Counted from the first letter of the stretch, positions 45,947-56,207 are shown. The stretch: 64,000 bases of DNA from Schaalia radingae (GCF_900106055.1 NZ_LT629792.1:1922001-1986000); one strand, 5' to 3'. Notes: generated from the letters alone by a model not told the origin. Numbers and translations: made by a program.

Positions 45947-47917
45947 CTAGGAAACCGTCGTCAGCCAGAACGCGACCGGGATGGCCAGGAAAGCCGCACT
46001 CAACAGCGCACGCCCCCACCACGGCGGCGACACGGTGCGGAACACGATCGCCATTCCATCACGCACCGATTCAGTAAGCTCGAGGATCCTGAAGCTCATC
46101 AGCAGCACCAGTGAGACAGCCATCAGCGCCGTCAGCGGAATCATCTGAGTCGCAATTCCACTGGGATCGGAGAGTACCCCGCCCCATAGCACCAGGTCAC
46201 CGGGCCATTGAAGGGTTTCCAGAGACATCTCAAGATAATCCCTCAGCACCGTCACAATGGCGATGGCCCACACGATCGCCGCCCATATACATGCGATCAC
46301 CGAAGCGACGGCTATGCTCAGCACACCGACCACCACCATGATCGGCACTTTGAGAAGTGTCATGGCCGTATCTCCCGGCCCCGGCCCGTTGCGATCCCTC
46401 TGCCGGTTGACCTTGCGTTCGCGGAACTGCCCGATCACGCTGAATACCAGGAGGGTTGCGAGCACTGCGACCAGTCCTGACATGCCGTATGCGACAGGCA
46501 ACAGCGAGAGGGCCGCCATCAGGCAGGTCGACAAGACCCCCGTTCTCTTCAGAGGGGGAGGTTGCCATGCAGGTTCACCATCGGTTTCCTCGACGTCCCC
46601 TTCGCCCGGCTCCGCCAGTTCGAGGGGCGCAGGCTTGTCCACCGTAATTGCCGAGGGTGACTGCGCATCATCCCACGTCGGAAGTTTCTTGAACGACTCG
46701 CCGCCCTTGTTGACCAGGAAGGGGCCTGCGCTTTGCCACCCTGGTTGCGCCTCATCGGGCGGAAGCGGAGGCACGTCGGTGGGGATGACAGCCGTCTGGT
46801 CGGGAGGAGACACCGGGTAGGGCACGGTGACAGGCGGCTCCCACTGATTGGGCTGCCCGGCAGAGAGCTCTGGCTGGCCGGGTTGCGGTGCGCGATACAC
46901 GTCAGTGCTCTGAGTCAGAGGCTGGGTGTACGCCTGATTGGTGGCCATATCGGGATACTGTGTTGTCTCAGGCGTGTCGCTCGTGTAGTCGTCCTCGTCA
47001 AATGATGAGGGCATGAATGTTGAGCCCAGGTCACCCAGGCTGGAAGTGACCAGTGAGCTCCCCGTCCATGTGTCTGAGTACTGATCAGTTTCGTCGTCGT
47101 GGCCGGAGCCGTATCCATCGCGAGCGTGCGAATCTGCCGCACCGTTCAGAACGGAGCACAGGCTTTCGAAGCTCATACGGTTGTCGACAGTAGGATCCAG
47201 GCATCGTTTCATGGACGATGCCAAGCGAGGAGGCAATCCCGCGATATCCGCGTCGCCGGCAAGGACGCGGGAAATGATGACGCCGGGTGCTCCGCCTCCA
47301 AAAGGTGGTCGGCCGGTCAATGCGTGCAGGATCGTGGCGCTCAGGGACCACCAATCAGCCTGAGGAGTCACCGGACTGCCTGTCATTACTTCCGGTGCGG
47401 TGTAGCCCGCAGTGCCGGACACCAGTCCGGTCGCCGTCAGCCGGTCATCCCCATCCCCGACCGCGATACCGAAGTCGATGAGCACGGGGCCGCGTTTGGA
47501 CAGAATGATGTTCGACGGTTTGATGTCACGGTGAACCACCCCTGCCCCGTGGACACGTTTGAGGATACGGTTCAGTGCTGTGGCCAGGTGCGCCACTTCG
47601 CTCAGTTCCATTGTCCCGCTGCGGATGCGCGAGGCGAGGGTTGGGCCGTTCACGTATTCGGTGACAACGAAGGGTTCGGCGGCTTCCGTTTCAACATCGA
47701 GGACGCGCACGACGCCGTCTGATCGGATTCGATTGACCGTGGCAGCTTCTCTGCTCAGACGCTGTCGGGCTTCCTCCGTGGCAGCCTGAGCGGGGTGCAG
47801 CATTTTCAGGGCGACTTGTGCTCCTCCATCGTCACGAGCCAGCCAGACAGTGCCGGCACCTCCCGTGCCCAGACGGCTGACCAGTTCGTAGCCGCCAACG
47901 CGTTGCCCGATATCCAC
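45947..47917 (-). CDS. Serine/threonine protein kinase with multi-pass C-terminus
   Basis: The 656-residue protein has an N-terminal Hanks kinase domain (1-270). It shows G-loop LGTGGAGTVWLA, Lys38 in VALKML, catalytic VVHRDIKPSN with Asp131, and DFG at 148-150. The activation segment and substrate loop (GTAGYTAPEV) are intact. The middle (275-460) is Pro/Thr/Gln-rich. Then several membrane helices (about 470-655) replace the usual single TM plus PASTA domains. Its signal and targets are unknown. Confidence 0.92.
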   Translation of the reverse strand: MDIGQRVGGYELVSRLGTGGAGTVWLARDDGGAQVALKMLHPAQAATEEARQRLSREAATVNRIRSDGVVRVLDVETEAAEPFVVTEYVNGPTLASRIRSGTMELSEVAHLATALNRILKRVHGAGVVHRDIKPSNIILSKRGPVLIDFGIAVGDGDDRLTATGLVSGTAGYTAPEVMTGSPVTPQADWWSLSATILHALTGRPPFGGGAPGVIISRVLAGDADIAGLPPRLASSMKRCLDPTVDNRMSFESLCSVLNGAADSHARDGYGSGHDDETDQYSDTWTGSSLVTSSLGDLGSTFMPSSFDEDDYTSDTPETTQYPDMATNQAYTQPLTQSTDVYRAPQPGQPELSAGQPNQWEPPVTVPYPVSPPDQTAVIPTDVPPLPPDEAQPGWQSAGPFLVNKGGESFKKLPTWDDAQSPSAITVDKPAPLELAEPGEGDVEETDGEPAWQPPPLKRTGVLSTCLMAALSLLPVAYGMSGLVAVLATLLVFSVIGQFRERKVNRQRDRNGPGPGDTAMTLLKVPIMVVVGVLSIAVASVIACIWAAIVWAIAIVTVLRDYLEMSLETLQWPGDLVLWGGVLSDPSGIATQMIPLTALMAVSLVLLMSFRILELTESVRDGMAIVFRTVSPPWWGRALLSAAFLAIPVAFWLTTVS

Positions 47918-48285
47918 ATCCTTGAGCGTATCGAATGTTGACGCTCTGCAGGACTTAGATTCGAGGATTTTCGACTTTCACGTAAGAGCGGGCGCGGGAA
48001 GAAGCTCCCAGTGAGACTGTGGGCCATGCGCGAGGCCAAGAATGACGAGACCTCTTTCACTCATGGCTGATTCTTGCACTGTCATAGCTGATGATGCTGG
48101 TCAGTGACATGCGCAACAGGACTGATTCACTATCTCAGGTATCCCCCGCTGTCGATCTCATGGTATTTTTAATCCAGTGCTTTCGTTCACAGGGGGAACG
48201 GCAGCATCGGCAGCGGTGAAGACGCCGTTGTCCCGGCTCTCTACTTGGATCGTCCGGCACGTACCTGTCGGTGGAGGTTAAAAAC

Positions 48286-49440
48286 ATGGCAACAGTAACG
48301 TTTGATAAGGCAACCCGCATTTACCCGGGTTCAGACAAGCCAGCTGTGAAAGAACTGTCCCTGGAAATCGCTGACGGCGAGTTCCTCGTCCTCGTTGGTC
48401 CTTCCGGCTGCGGAAAGTCAACGTCACTGCGTATGCTTGCTGGTCTTGAAGACGTCAACTCTGGACGCATCTTCATTGGTGACCGCGATGTCACCGATGT
48501 TCAGCCCAAGAACCGCGACATTGCAATGGTCTTCCAGAACTACGCTCTGTACCCGCACATGACTGTGCGCGACAACATGGGCTTTGCTCTGAAGATCGCT
48601 GGCACGGATAAGAACGAAATCCGTGAGCGCGTGAACGAAGCAGCACGCATCCTTGACCTGGAGCCCTACCTGGACCGCAAGCCGAAGGCTCTGTCCGGTG
48701 GTCAGCGTCAGCGAGTCGCAATGGGACGTGCAATTGTTCGTAAACCGCAGGTGTTCCTGATGGACGAGCCGCTATCCAACCTGGATGCCAAGCTGCGTGT
48801 TCAGACCCGCACACAGATCGCATCACTGCAGCGCGAACTCGGTGTCACAACCGTGTACGTGACCCACGACCAGACCGAAGCTCTGACAATGGGTGACCGC
48901 ATCGCGGTTCTCAACAACGGCATCCTTCAGCAAGTTGGCACACCTCAGGAAATGTACGAACGCCCCGCCAACGAATTCGTCGCAGGATTCATCGGTTCAC
49001 CTGCAATGAACCTGGGTCGTTTCAAGGTCGAAGGCAACTGGGGCGTCCTCGGAACTGCTCGCGTTGCCCTGTCGGATGCCACCATTGCGGCTCTGAAGCC
49101 AGAAGACAACAACACGGTCGTCATCGGCTTCCGTCCTGAGGGACTTGAGCTGGTTGGTGAAGATGTCGAAGGCACCATTCCGATCGAAGTCGACTTCGTT
49201 GAGGAACTCGGCTCTGACGCCTACATCTACGGACACCTTGCAGGTGTCGAGGGAGGCCACGGCCTTGGATCGGGTACCGACGAGAATCCTGATGAGAATA
49301 AGGAAGACAAGAGCGATCAGTTGATCGTTCGCGTTCCTCCGCGTACCGCCCCGAAGACGGGATCTGTGATCCACGCTCGCGTCATTCCTGCGCAGCAACA
49401 CAACTTCTCGGCGGCAACTGGCGAGCGTCTGCCTGCCTAA
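48286..49440 (+). CDS. Sugar ABC transporter ATP-binding protein (MsmK/UgpC type)
   Basis: The 384-residue ATPase powers CUT1 sugar importers. Walker A is GPSGCGKST, the Q-loop follows in MVFQNYALYPHM, the signature is LSGGQRQRVAMG, Walker B is VFLMDEPLSNLD and H-loop VTHDQTEA. The C-terminal TOBE-type domain (about 235-384) is typical and includes a polar insert (DENPDENKEDKSD). No permease genes adjoin it. It is the likely shared ATPase for the importer at 5381-8694. GGAGG precedes ATG 48286. Confidence 0.94.
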   Translation: MATVTFDKATRIYPGSDKPAVKELSLEIADGEFLVLVGPSGCGKSTSLRMLAGLEDVNSGRIFIGDRDVTDVQPKNRDIAMVFQNYALYPHMTVRDNMGFALKIAGTDKNEIRERVNEAARILDLEPYLDRKPKALSGGQRQRVAMGRAIVRKPQVFLMDEPLSNLDAKLRVQTRTQIASLQRELGVTTVYVTHDQTEALTMGDRIAVLNNGILQQVGTPQEMYERPANEFVAGFIGSPAMNLGRFKVEGNWGVLGTARVALSDATIAALKPEDNNTVVIGFRPEGLELVGEDVEGTIPIEVDFVEELGSDAYIYGHLAGVEGGHGLGSGTDENPDENKEDKSDQLIVRVPPRTAPKTGSVIHARVIPAQQHNFSAATGERLPA

Positions 49441-49505
49441 GCTAAGACTCACGAGGGTCAGCTGACGATGCAAATCTGATGCTGTTCCCCCACTGAAATA
49501 TCACC

Positions 49506-49540
49506 GGTGGCTCGCCCCAACATGGGGCGAGCCACCTTTT
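49506..49540 (+). terminator. Rho-independent terminator of the sugar ATPase gene
   Basis: GGTGGCTCGCCCCA and its complement (14 bp, perfect) with a three base loop are followed by TTTT. It lies 66 bases after the stop. Confidence 0.92.
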
Positions 49541-50193
49541 CGTATCTCTCTAGACACAAATTTTACACTCTGTCAAATTTGGATCGAACACTTTGCTCTT
49601 CACTGGTGCAGTTGAGGGCTTGGTGGAGGCAAGCAGCGTTCTACCAGGGGCTCTAGCTCTCGTGAGGAGTACGACAAGGTGGAGCGGTCCCAACAATTTG
49701 CTTGCATATCGATTCAGCTTCGAACAGGCCGTTGATGGTTTCGGGCGAGGGCTTCCGCGTCACAATCACATACATTACCCGTTGCCGGTTTATTCCTGCA
49801 CGTCAGCGACGTTTGTCGTTTGAGAAAACACACGCTGCCATCGGCCCACCATCGGTAGGACGATCCGCAACCATCCTGACCTCGCAGCACCTCAACTCCC
49901 GCCAATACCTCCCCACCACATTCCCAAACCTCCGAAACACGTAGAACAAAAGCGCAACGCTTCGTTTCAAGACCACTGAGGGAATCTTCAGCGCACTATT
50001 TGCCTGACTCATCCTTCCACGAGCACTTGTCACGACCCGTGGCCGGTGAGGCGGGCGATGTGGTGGTGGTCATCCTTCCACGAGCACTTGTCACGACCCC
50101 CTTTTTCTTTACTCCAACCTAGTGGTAAGCTTTCGTTGATTGTCTCTCACAGTTGCACGGCAGCATAACTCAAACCCATTGACAGGTGATCAC
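49541..50193. other. Intergenic region with duplicated 30 bp sequence, no supported gene
   Basis: Short frames here show no recognisable family. From 49820 to 49945 a plus frame (HAAIGPPSVGRSATILTSQH) could be a decayed transposase or integrase end, unproven. The duplicated motif lies at 50009-50099. The adhesin promoter should be near 50100-50150, where TTTTTCTTTACTCC and TAGTGGTAAGCT occur. Confidence 0.4.
50009..50099 (+). repeat. Two identical 30 bp direct repeats
   Basis: Copies at 50009-50038 and 50070-50099 both read TCATCCTTCCACGAGCACTT then GTCACGACCC with no difference. They start 61 bases apart. This could be two ends of a lost insertion sequence or a duplicated regulator site before the adhesin gene. 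Confidence 0.85.
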
Positions 50194-53124
50194 ATGTTTA
50201 TTGCACCCTCTCGTCCAGGGCACAGTCCGACACGCACTCGCACATCGACTTTCACACATTTGGCAGCATTATGCGCGGCAGCGCTCGCGTGTACCTCGAG
50301 CCTCGTAGTTGGTTTCGTCTCCCCGACTTGGGCTGATGACGCCGCCTCCGACTCTCCCGAAGCCTCCAATACCATTGCAGATTCACCGCAAAGCGGTACT
50401 GAATCGCCCTCAGAGCAGGGAGGCCTTCATATTCCTGAAAATCCGGGAGATCCCGCTGTTGTCGGTACTGTGGAAGATGAAGACTACTCCACAGCAGCCG
50501 ACGCGCCGATGCCTGGAGCTGCCCCATTGATGACAGCGCCGGCCACCGATTCAGCACGCACCAGTACTCAACGGTCAGCCGCAACCGAATCGGCGCCAGA
50601 TCCTGAACGCACTGAGGTCTATTGCTACACGCCTCAGCAAGATCTCACGTGCAGCGAGGACCAATTCCGTTCACTGATCACACAGGCTGGCTCCACACCA
50701 ACTCGCATCGTTCTGGGAATGGTCGGCCCCTATCTCACCGACACTGTCACGATTCCACGCGGAGCTGACATTGAGCTGGTCAATTATCCTGCCAATGCGT
50801 GGGGAGCCAATTCCTCGTCGCTCATCGCTGAGGACGGGTTCAGAGGTTCTGCTCTGTTCAACGTCGAGGAAGGCGCTACCCTGACCATTTCTGCTCAGCC
50901 CGAAGGCGGCGAGATCGAGATGGGCGCTCGCGGCGAGTACGTTAAGAATGGGCAGATCCTTGTCCACTCACGAGGAGCATTTGTCCTCAATCAAGGCACG
51001 CTCAGCGGCGTACGCGACCACTCAGGATCTCACATCGGTGCAGTGACCGTCACGGGTTCCAAAGCTTCGTTCACCATGAATGGCGGCACCATCACCGATA
51101 ACCACAGACGACAAGATCCCACCACTACTCAAAACGGTGCAGGCAATATCGCAGTCAGCGATGGTGCAACGTTCATCATGCATGGAGGACTCATCACCGA
51201 CGGTTGGGGCTCAGGCGTCAGTGAGCACTCACCGTACGACTACGGTGAAGCAGGAGGGGTCGGCCTGTACAACGGTGGCCACATGGTGATGAATGGCGGT
51301 GAGATCTCCAGCAACAACGGCTTCGCCGGAGGCATTCTCGCAATGTCGTGGCCGTTCTCGAAAGAAGAAGCTGAACAGACCAAAGAATCAGCACGCAATA
51401 CAGTAGAAATCAACGGCGGAACGATCACCAACAACACCAGTCGATTCAGCGGCGGCGGAGTTTTTTCATTTGGCAACTCCGTTGTGACAATGAACGGCGG
51501 AACGATCACCAATAACACCGCTCCCAATGGAGGCGGCGTAGGAACATTCGATAACTACGTACAAGGCGCTGAAAAGACATGGGCAGAGATCCCCAGCACA
51601 GGAAAGCAGGCTGGGTACACCCCTGATGCCTGGGCAGACCTTTCTCCGGCAGCTTTTATCATGAACGGCGGGACCATCTCCCATAACAGTGCCTCTCGCA
51701 CCGGCGGCGGTATCAACATTGTTAGCAACCGCGTTACTTTACGCGGCGGAAACATCGAAGCGAACACGGCGAAGCAAATGGGGGGCGGTGTCTACGTGGC
51801 CACCAAGTCCTACTCAGCGCACTTTGAAAACGTTGCAGTTAACCATAATGACGCGGGGTATATCGGTGGCGGAGTGTGGGTCTGCCCGACCGGCTCCATC
51901 GACTTATACGTGACAGAAGGTGCCGGGATTTTCAATAACTCTGCCAGCCATTTCGGTTCCGATATCGCCCACGACAATTACGGTTCCGCCGGGTCGATCA
52001 ATTTACGCTTGGCCAATCGTATGCTGGGTGGCGGCGACGTCACCTACTACTTCGATAACAAAGACCAACGTTTCTCCCCAGAGGCTCCAGGCGACCCGCA
52101 AGATTTCTGGGATCGGCCGCTCCGAAATGAGGGTCTCCACTCAGAGGCTACAGATCACACGAAGAATGATGCATCAGCGCTGGCCAAGCTCACAATCACG
52201 AAAAACAGTGCCGAACGAGGTGCAGGAATCGGTTCAAACGGCAACGTCACTTTCGGAAAACCCGACACAGTTGATCTGGAAGTCGCTAAGCAGTGGCATG
52301 ACAGTGAAGGCACCGAGATTCCCGGTGCGTCGCCCTCGTTGCCCTCAAGCATCACGATCCAGTTGATGCGCCAAATCGGGCAGCACGATCCGACTCAGCT
52401 CGGCGATCCCATTACCATTACTCCTGATAAGGACGGCAACTGGCGTCACACGTTTAAAGGCCTGCCAACAACCCTCATCAACGCTGGCAGCGACGAGGCT
52501 GAAGAGGTTACATATTCAATTCACGAGTTGCACGTCGACGGCTATGATTCAGTCATTTCCCCCATCACCATGATTTCGGATGCCCCGCAGGTGCGCGCAC
52601 TCACCATCACGAATACGCAGACTCCAATGACTGTGACGGTCAATAAGATCTGGCAAGATGTTGATGGCGAAACGCTTGAAGGCACCTCCCCCGCCATCCC
52701 GGACAGCATCACGGTCCAGCTCACCCGGCAAATTGGCGAGGGCGACCCAACCAACGTGGGCGACCCCGTCACCATCACCCCAGATGCTGACGGCAATTGG
52801 ACTTACACCTTTACGAACTTGCCACGAACCGTTGCAGGCGAGCCGGTTCGGTACGCAGTGGTCGAGACGCCAATCGAAGGATTTGACTCAGCTGCGCAGC
52901 AGGCAGCAACGCAGGAGGGCTCTCACGATGTGGTGGTGACACTGACGAACAGGCAGAAGCCACCGACACCACCTACTCCACCCACCCCGCCGACGCCCCC
53001 GGCACCGCCTCATCTGGTGAAAACGGGAGCTGATTCCACGGCGCTGTGGTTGTTCGGCGCACTGGGCGCTGCAGGAGTCGCTGTCAGGGCTGGAGCGCGT
53101 TTACGGCGCAGGGCTGAGAGATGA
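50194..53124 (+). CDS. Cell-wall-anchored adhesin with beta-helix and two CnaB domains, LVKTG sorting signal
   Basis: The 976-residue surface protein has a long signal peptide (about 1-48, ending SPTWA) and an acidic Ser/Pro-rich linker. A right-handed beta-helix made of NGGTITNNT-like rungs spans about 290-620. Two CnaB domains begin about 692 (VAKQWHDSEG) and 811 (VNKIWQDVDG), each with the Lys and a late Glu (SIHELHVDGY, AVVETPIEGF) used for isopeptide bonds. A Pro-Thr stalk precedes LVKTG at about 941-945, a hydrophobic helix and RLRRRAER. The sorting motif is LVKTG, not LPxTG. No sortase is in the window. The start is ATG 50194 with AGGTGA upstream. Confidence 0.9.
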   Translation: MFIAPSRPGHSPTRTRTSTFTHLAALCAAALACTSSLVVGFVSPTWADDAASDSPEASNTIADSPQSGTESPSEQGGLHIPENPGDPAVVGTVEDEDYSTAADAPMPGAAPLMTAPATDSARTSTQRSAATESAPDPERTEVYCYTPQQDLTCSEDQFRSLITQAGSTPTRIVLGMVGPYLTDTVTIPRGADIELVNYPANAWGANSSSLIAEDGFRGSALFNVEEGATLTISAQPEGGEIEMGARGEYVKNGQILVHSRGAFVLNQGTLSGVRDHSGSHIGAVTVTGSKASFTMNGGTITDNHRRQDPTTTQNGAGNIAVSDGATFIMHGGLITDGWGSGVSEHSPYDYGEAGGVGLYNGGHMVMNGGEISSNNGFAGGILAMSWPFSKEEAEQTKESARNTVEINGGTITNNTSRFSGGGVFSFGNSVVTMNGGTITNNTAPNGGGVGTFDNYVQGAEKTWAEIPSTGKQAGYTPDAWADLSPAAFIMNGGTISHNSASRTGGGINIVSNRVTLRGGNIEANTAKQMGGGVYVATKSYSAHFENVAVNHNDAGYIGGGVWVCPTGSIDLYVTEGAGIFNNSASHFGSDIAHDNYGSAGSINLRLANRMLGGGDVTYYFDNKDQRFSPEAPGDPQDFWDRPLRNEGLHSEATDHTKNDASALAKLTITKNSAERGAGIGSNGNVTFGKPDTVDLEVAKQWHDSEGTEIPGASPSLPSSITIQLMRQIGQHDPTQLGDPITITPDKDGNWRHTFKGLPTTLINAGSDEAEEVTYSIHELHVDGYDSVISPITMISDAPQVRALTITNTQTPMTVTVNKIWQDVDGETLEGTSPAIPDSITVQLTRQIGEGDPTNVGDPVTITPDADGNWTYTFTNLPRTVAGEPVRYAVVETPIEGFDSAAQQAATQEGSHDVVVTLTNRQKPPTPPTPPTPPTPPAPPHLVKTGADSTALWLFGALGAAGVAVRAGARLRRRAER

Positions 53125-53257
53125 GAAGCTGCCCTGATGGCGAAGATCACGCCCCTGCACGGTTTTCACCATCAGGGCTGATCACCTGATCGTACAGCTT
53201 TCGCTGGAAGGCAGGGCGATATCGAGGACGACACGGATCGCCGTCAGGCCCCCACGG

Positions 53258-53551
53258 TCAGTGATCGTCGCGATAGCGTTCGACCCGCAGATGCAGCGCG
53301 TACTTCTCACGTAGCTGCGCGATCTGCGTCATCATCTCAGAATGGTGATGCTGGTCAAGGGCTTCTTGGTCATGCCAACGGTCGATCAACAGAACCGTCT
53401 CCGGATCATTCATCGGGAAGAAATACTCGTAACGTTCATTACCTTCCTGGGCGCGAACTCGATCAACAATGCCGCTGGTTACCATCTCCTGAGCAAATGC
53501 GCGGGCGCTCCCATTGCGTCCTGTGTAATACAGATTAACCGTTAGGCTCAT
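53258..53551 (-). CDS. ABM-domain monooxygenase-like protein
   Basis: The 97-residue protein folds as one antibiotic biosynthesis monooxygenase (ABM) domain: LTVNLYYTGRNGSARAFAQEM, YEYFFPMNDPETVLLIDRWHDQEALDQHHHSEMM. Family members are cofactor-free oxygenases, heme-degrading enzymes or autoinducer-2 processing proteins such as LsrG. The HHH cluster is a feature of the YgiN/LsrG-like branch. AGGGGG precedes the ATG at 53551. The substrate is unknown. Confidence 0.85.
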   Translation of the reverse strand: MSLTVNLYYTGRNGSARAFAQEMVTSGIVDRVRAQEGNERYEYFFPMNDPETVLLIDRWHDQEALDQHHHSEMMTQIAQLREKYALHLRVERYRDDH

Positions 53552-53700
53552 CGTGACCCCCTGTGTCGCTACGTCCAGCGATTTACCGACCAGCCTATTC
53601 CTAGCGGCCTGTTCACGCGTTCTGTCCCCTTCACAAGGTATTGTCATGACAGAAGGGGCCAGCTGCGGCCGCTCCTCGGGCCATCATGGAAGGATGTCAA

Positions 53701-54786
53701 ATGCGTCGTCTAGTTGCATCAGGCATTGCAGTGGCATGCCTCAGTCTCCTCGCACCGCTTACCGCGCACGCTGAAAGCGCCACCGCATCTGAGTCACCCT
53801 CGACCCCGCACAATATTCTGCAGCTGGGCGATTCCTACTCGGCAGGAAACGGCGCGCAGAACTACACGGACACGAACTGTTACCGCTCGCCCAATAATTA
53901 CGGTGCTGTCACCGCTGAACGCCTTGGCGCCTCGTACACAAACCGTGCCTGCTCAGGTGCACAGTCGAAGGACTTCTACTCCTCACAGTCCCTGGGGTGG
54001 AAGAAGTCGGTGACGAAGACCTACGTTCTACCCAAGTCGACCTACCCTGACCAGCCCGCTGAATGGCAGCGCCGCGTCGAAGAATCCCAGATCTGCGGCG
54101 TACTTCCCGAGGGGAACTTCACGTGGGATATTCGCCAGGTCGCTCCCGCACCTGCCGGTTCTCTCTACACGGCCACCGCCGAATGCCACCTGTACGCGCT
54201 CCCTCAGCTCGACGCCGTCACCCCCGACTATGACTCCGTGTTCCTGACAATTGGCGGCAATGATGCCAACTTCTTCGGCATCATCGTGTCCTGCTTCATC
54301 GGGCGTGATGCCTCGTCCTGCCAGCAGCGCATGAACGAGGCTACCGTCACCGTCGACACCTTCCGCACGCGCCTCACCACCCTTCTGAGAGATATTGACG
54401 AGCGTGCCGCCGGCAACGCTGACATCTATCTGCTGTCCTACCCGGATCTGCTGAGCACGCCGTCCTACATGCTTCCCGAAGGTCCTGCAGGTTGGTTCGA
54501 TGCCGGCACCACGCTGCGCACCCTCCAGGCTCGCTACACCGACCTGCAGTCCAGCATCATCAGCGATCTGAACAAGGCCAATGGGACGACCCGCTTCCAC
54601 CTTGTTGACATTCGAGACGCCTTCGACGGGCACGGCCTCGATCCGCACATGGCGGCGTCCCAGGATCATTCCTGGATCTCAGCACCTTTCGCCTCCACCG
54701 ACCTTATGGGCTACATGCATCCCACGCCCAGTGGCTGGGCAGCGGAAGCCGACACGCTCACCGACGCGATTCTTGCGCAGCGTTAA
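53701..54786 (+). CDS. Secreted SGNH/GDSL esterase
   Basis: The 361-residue protein has a signal peptide (1-24, ending TAHA) and an SGNH hydrolase fold. Block I is ILQLGDSYSAGNGA with nucleophile Ser45, block III FLTIGGNDANFF supplies Asn, and block V MHPTPSGWAAEAD supplies the His. Several cysteines (CYRSPN, CSGAQ, QICG, ECHLY, SCFIGRDASSC) likely form disulfides, which fits the MdbA-like protein encoded here. It may de-acylate wall polymers or lipids. GGAAGGA precedes ATG 53701. Confidence 0.9.
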   Translation: MRRLVASGIAVACLSLLAPLTAHAESATASESPSTPHNILQLGDSYSAGNGAQNYTDTNCYRSPNNYGAVTAERLGASYTNRACSGAQSKDFYSSQSLGWKKSVTKTYVLPKSTYPDQPAEWQRRVEESQICGVLPEGNFTWDIRQVAPAPAGSLYTATAECHLYALPQLDAVTPDYDSVFLTIGGNDANFFGIIVSCFIGRDASSCQQRMNEATVTVDTFRTRLTTLLRDIDERAAGNADIYLLSYPDLLSTPSYMLPEGPAGWFDAGTTLRTLQARYTDLQSSIISDLNKANGTTRFHLVDIRDAFDGHGLDPHMAASQDHSWISAPFASTDLMGYMHPTPSGWAAEADTLTDAILAQR

Positions 54787-54941
54787 ACTCGCGCACAAGG
54801 CAGAAACCGGGTTGGCCAGTCGCTCCTCGTGATCTTTCACTCTCAACGAGGGCGACCCCACCCCGCGCATCTGCAAGCCGGCGTCCGCCGGTCCATCCAT
54901 GCGTCCCACATGACACGCCAATAAAGTGCGAGAATAGACCT

Positions 54942-56207
54942 ATGCCTCAGTCCATGGAGATCACTGCTGCACGCGTCGATCCTGCGTTGCTGGACCTTCC
55001 GTGGGAAGTTCCGCTGGAAGACTGGCCCAGTGAGATTCTGGCCGCGCTGCCGCGTGGAATTTCGCGACACATCGTGCGTTTCGTCAACCTGTCCGGGCGC
55101 GTGATCGCCGTCAAGGAGATTGGCGAGTCGGTTGCCCACCACGAATATCAACTCCTGCGCGATCTCGTGCGTCTGGATGCTCCGTCCGTCCAACCTACAG
55201 CTGTCATTACTGGCAGACGCGACCCGCAGGGCGAAGAGCTCAACGCCGCACTGGTTACAGAGCACCTGCAGTTTTCACTGCCCTACCGCGCATTGTTCAG
55301 CCAGTTCATGACTCCCGACACGGCGACTCGTCTCATCGACGCGCTTGCCGTGCTGCTCGTTCGCCTCCACCTGCTCGGCTTCTACTGGGGCGACGTGTCC
55401 CTGTCGAATACACTGTTCCGCCGCGATGCCGGGGCATTTTCGGCGTACCTGGTGGACGCGGAAACCGGCGAGCTGCACCCGAACCTGACGCCCGGTCAGC
55501 GTGACTACGACGTTGACCTGGCGCGCACGAACATTATCGGTGAACTGATGGACCTGCAGGCTGGCGGTTTCTTTCCGGAGGACGAAGACCCGATCATCGT
55601 GGGTGACCGCATCCGTTCGCGCTACGAGGACCTGTGGCACGAACTGACCGCATCCGAATCCATCGAGCTCAATCAGCGGTGGAAGGTCGCTGAGCGCATC
55701 GAACGCCTCAACGACCTGGGTTTCAATGTGGGCGAACTGCAGATGGTGTCAGATATTGACGGCACGCACCTGACGATCACGCCAAAAGTGGTGGATGCAG
55801 GGCACTACCATCGACAGATCATGCGTTTGACGGGAATGGATGTGGGCGAACAGCAGGCACGCCGCATGCTGAATGATCTGCAAACGTATCGTGCGATCAC
55901 CGGTCGTCAGAACATGCCCATTGAAATCGTGGCGCACGAATGGATGCGTGACGTGTTCGAACCGATCGTCACCGGCGTGCCGCCCGAGATGACCCGGAAA
56001 CTCGAGCCGGCGCAGATTTTCCATGAAGTTCTGGAGCACCGCTGGTACCTCGCTCAGCAAGCCGGACATGATATCCCGCTCGCTGACGTCATCGATTCCT
56101 ATACGCGTTCCGTTCTGCCTCAAAAGCGTGACGAGGCTGTGCTTCTCGATCCTGACCCGCTCGATACTGCAGAGTTGCCTGCCTTCCACAATGAGGATAT
56201 GTATTAA
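54942..56207 (+). CDS. DUF4032 domain protein, kinase-like fold
   Basis: The 421-residue soluble protein belongs to actinobacterial DUF4032. A kinase-like N-terminal part is visible: GRVIAVKEIGESVAHHEYQLLRDL, then LLGFYWGDVSLSNTLFRRDAGAFSAYLVDAETGE, where D in YWGDVSLSN and D in LVDAETG mimic catalytic kinase positions. The rest (about 210-380) is the DUF4032-specific helical region. The function is unknown; a small-molecule kinase is a guess. It lies 46 bases upstream of the glycerophosphodiesterase gene, same strand. Confidence 0.88.
   Translation: MPQSMEITAARVDPALLDLPWEVPLEDWPSEILAALPRGISRHIVRFVNLSGRVIAVKEIGESVAHHEYQLLRDLVRLDAPSVQPTAVITGRRDPQGEELNAALVTEHLQFSLPYRALFSQFMTPDTATRLIDALAVLLVRLHLLGFYWGDVSLSNTLFRRDAGAFSAYLVDAETGELHPNLTPGQRDYDVDLARTNIIGELMDLQAGGFFPEDEDPIIVGDRIRSRYEDLWHELTASESIELNQRWKVAERIERLNDLGFNVGELQMVSDIDGTHLTITPKVVDAGHYHRQIMRLTGMDVGEQQARRMLNDLQTYRAITGRQNMPIEIVAHEWMRDVFEPIVTGVPPEMTRKLEPAQIFHEVLEHRWYLAQQAGHDIPLADVIDSYTRSVLPQKRDEAVLLDPDPLDTAELPAFHNEDMY

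Noticed and set aside
49593..49823. 76-codon plus-strand frame before the adhesin gene
   Set aside because: No ribosome site, no homology recognised, and it runs through a likely decayed region.
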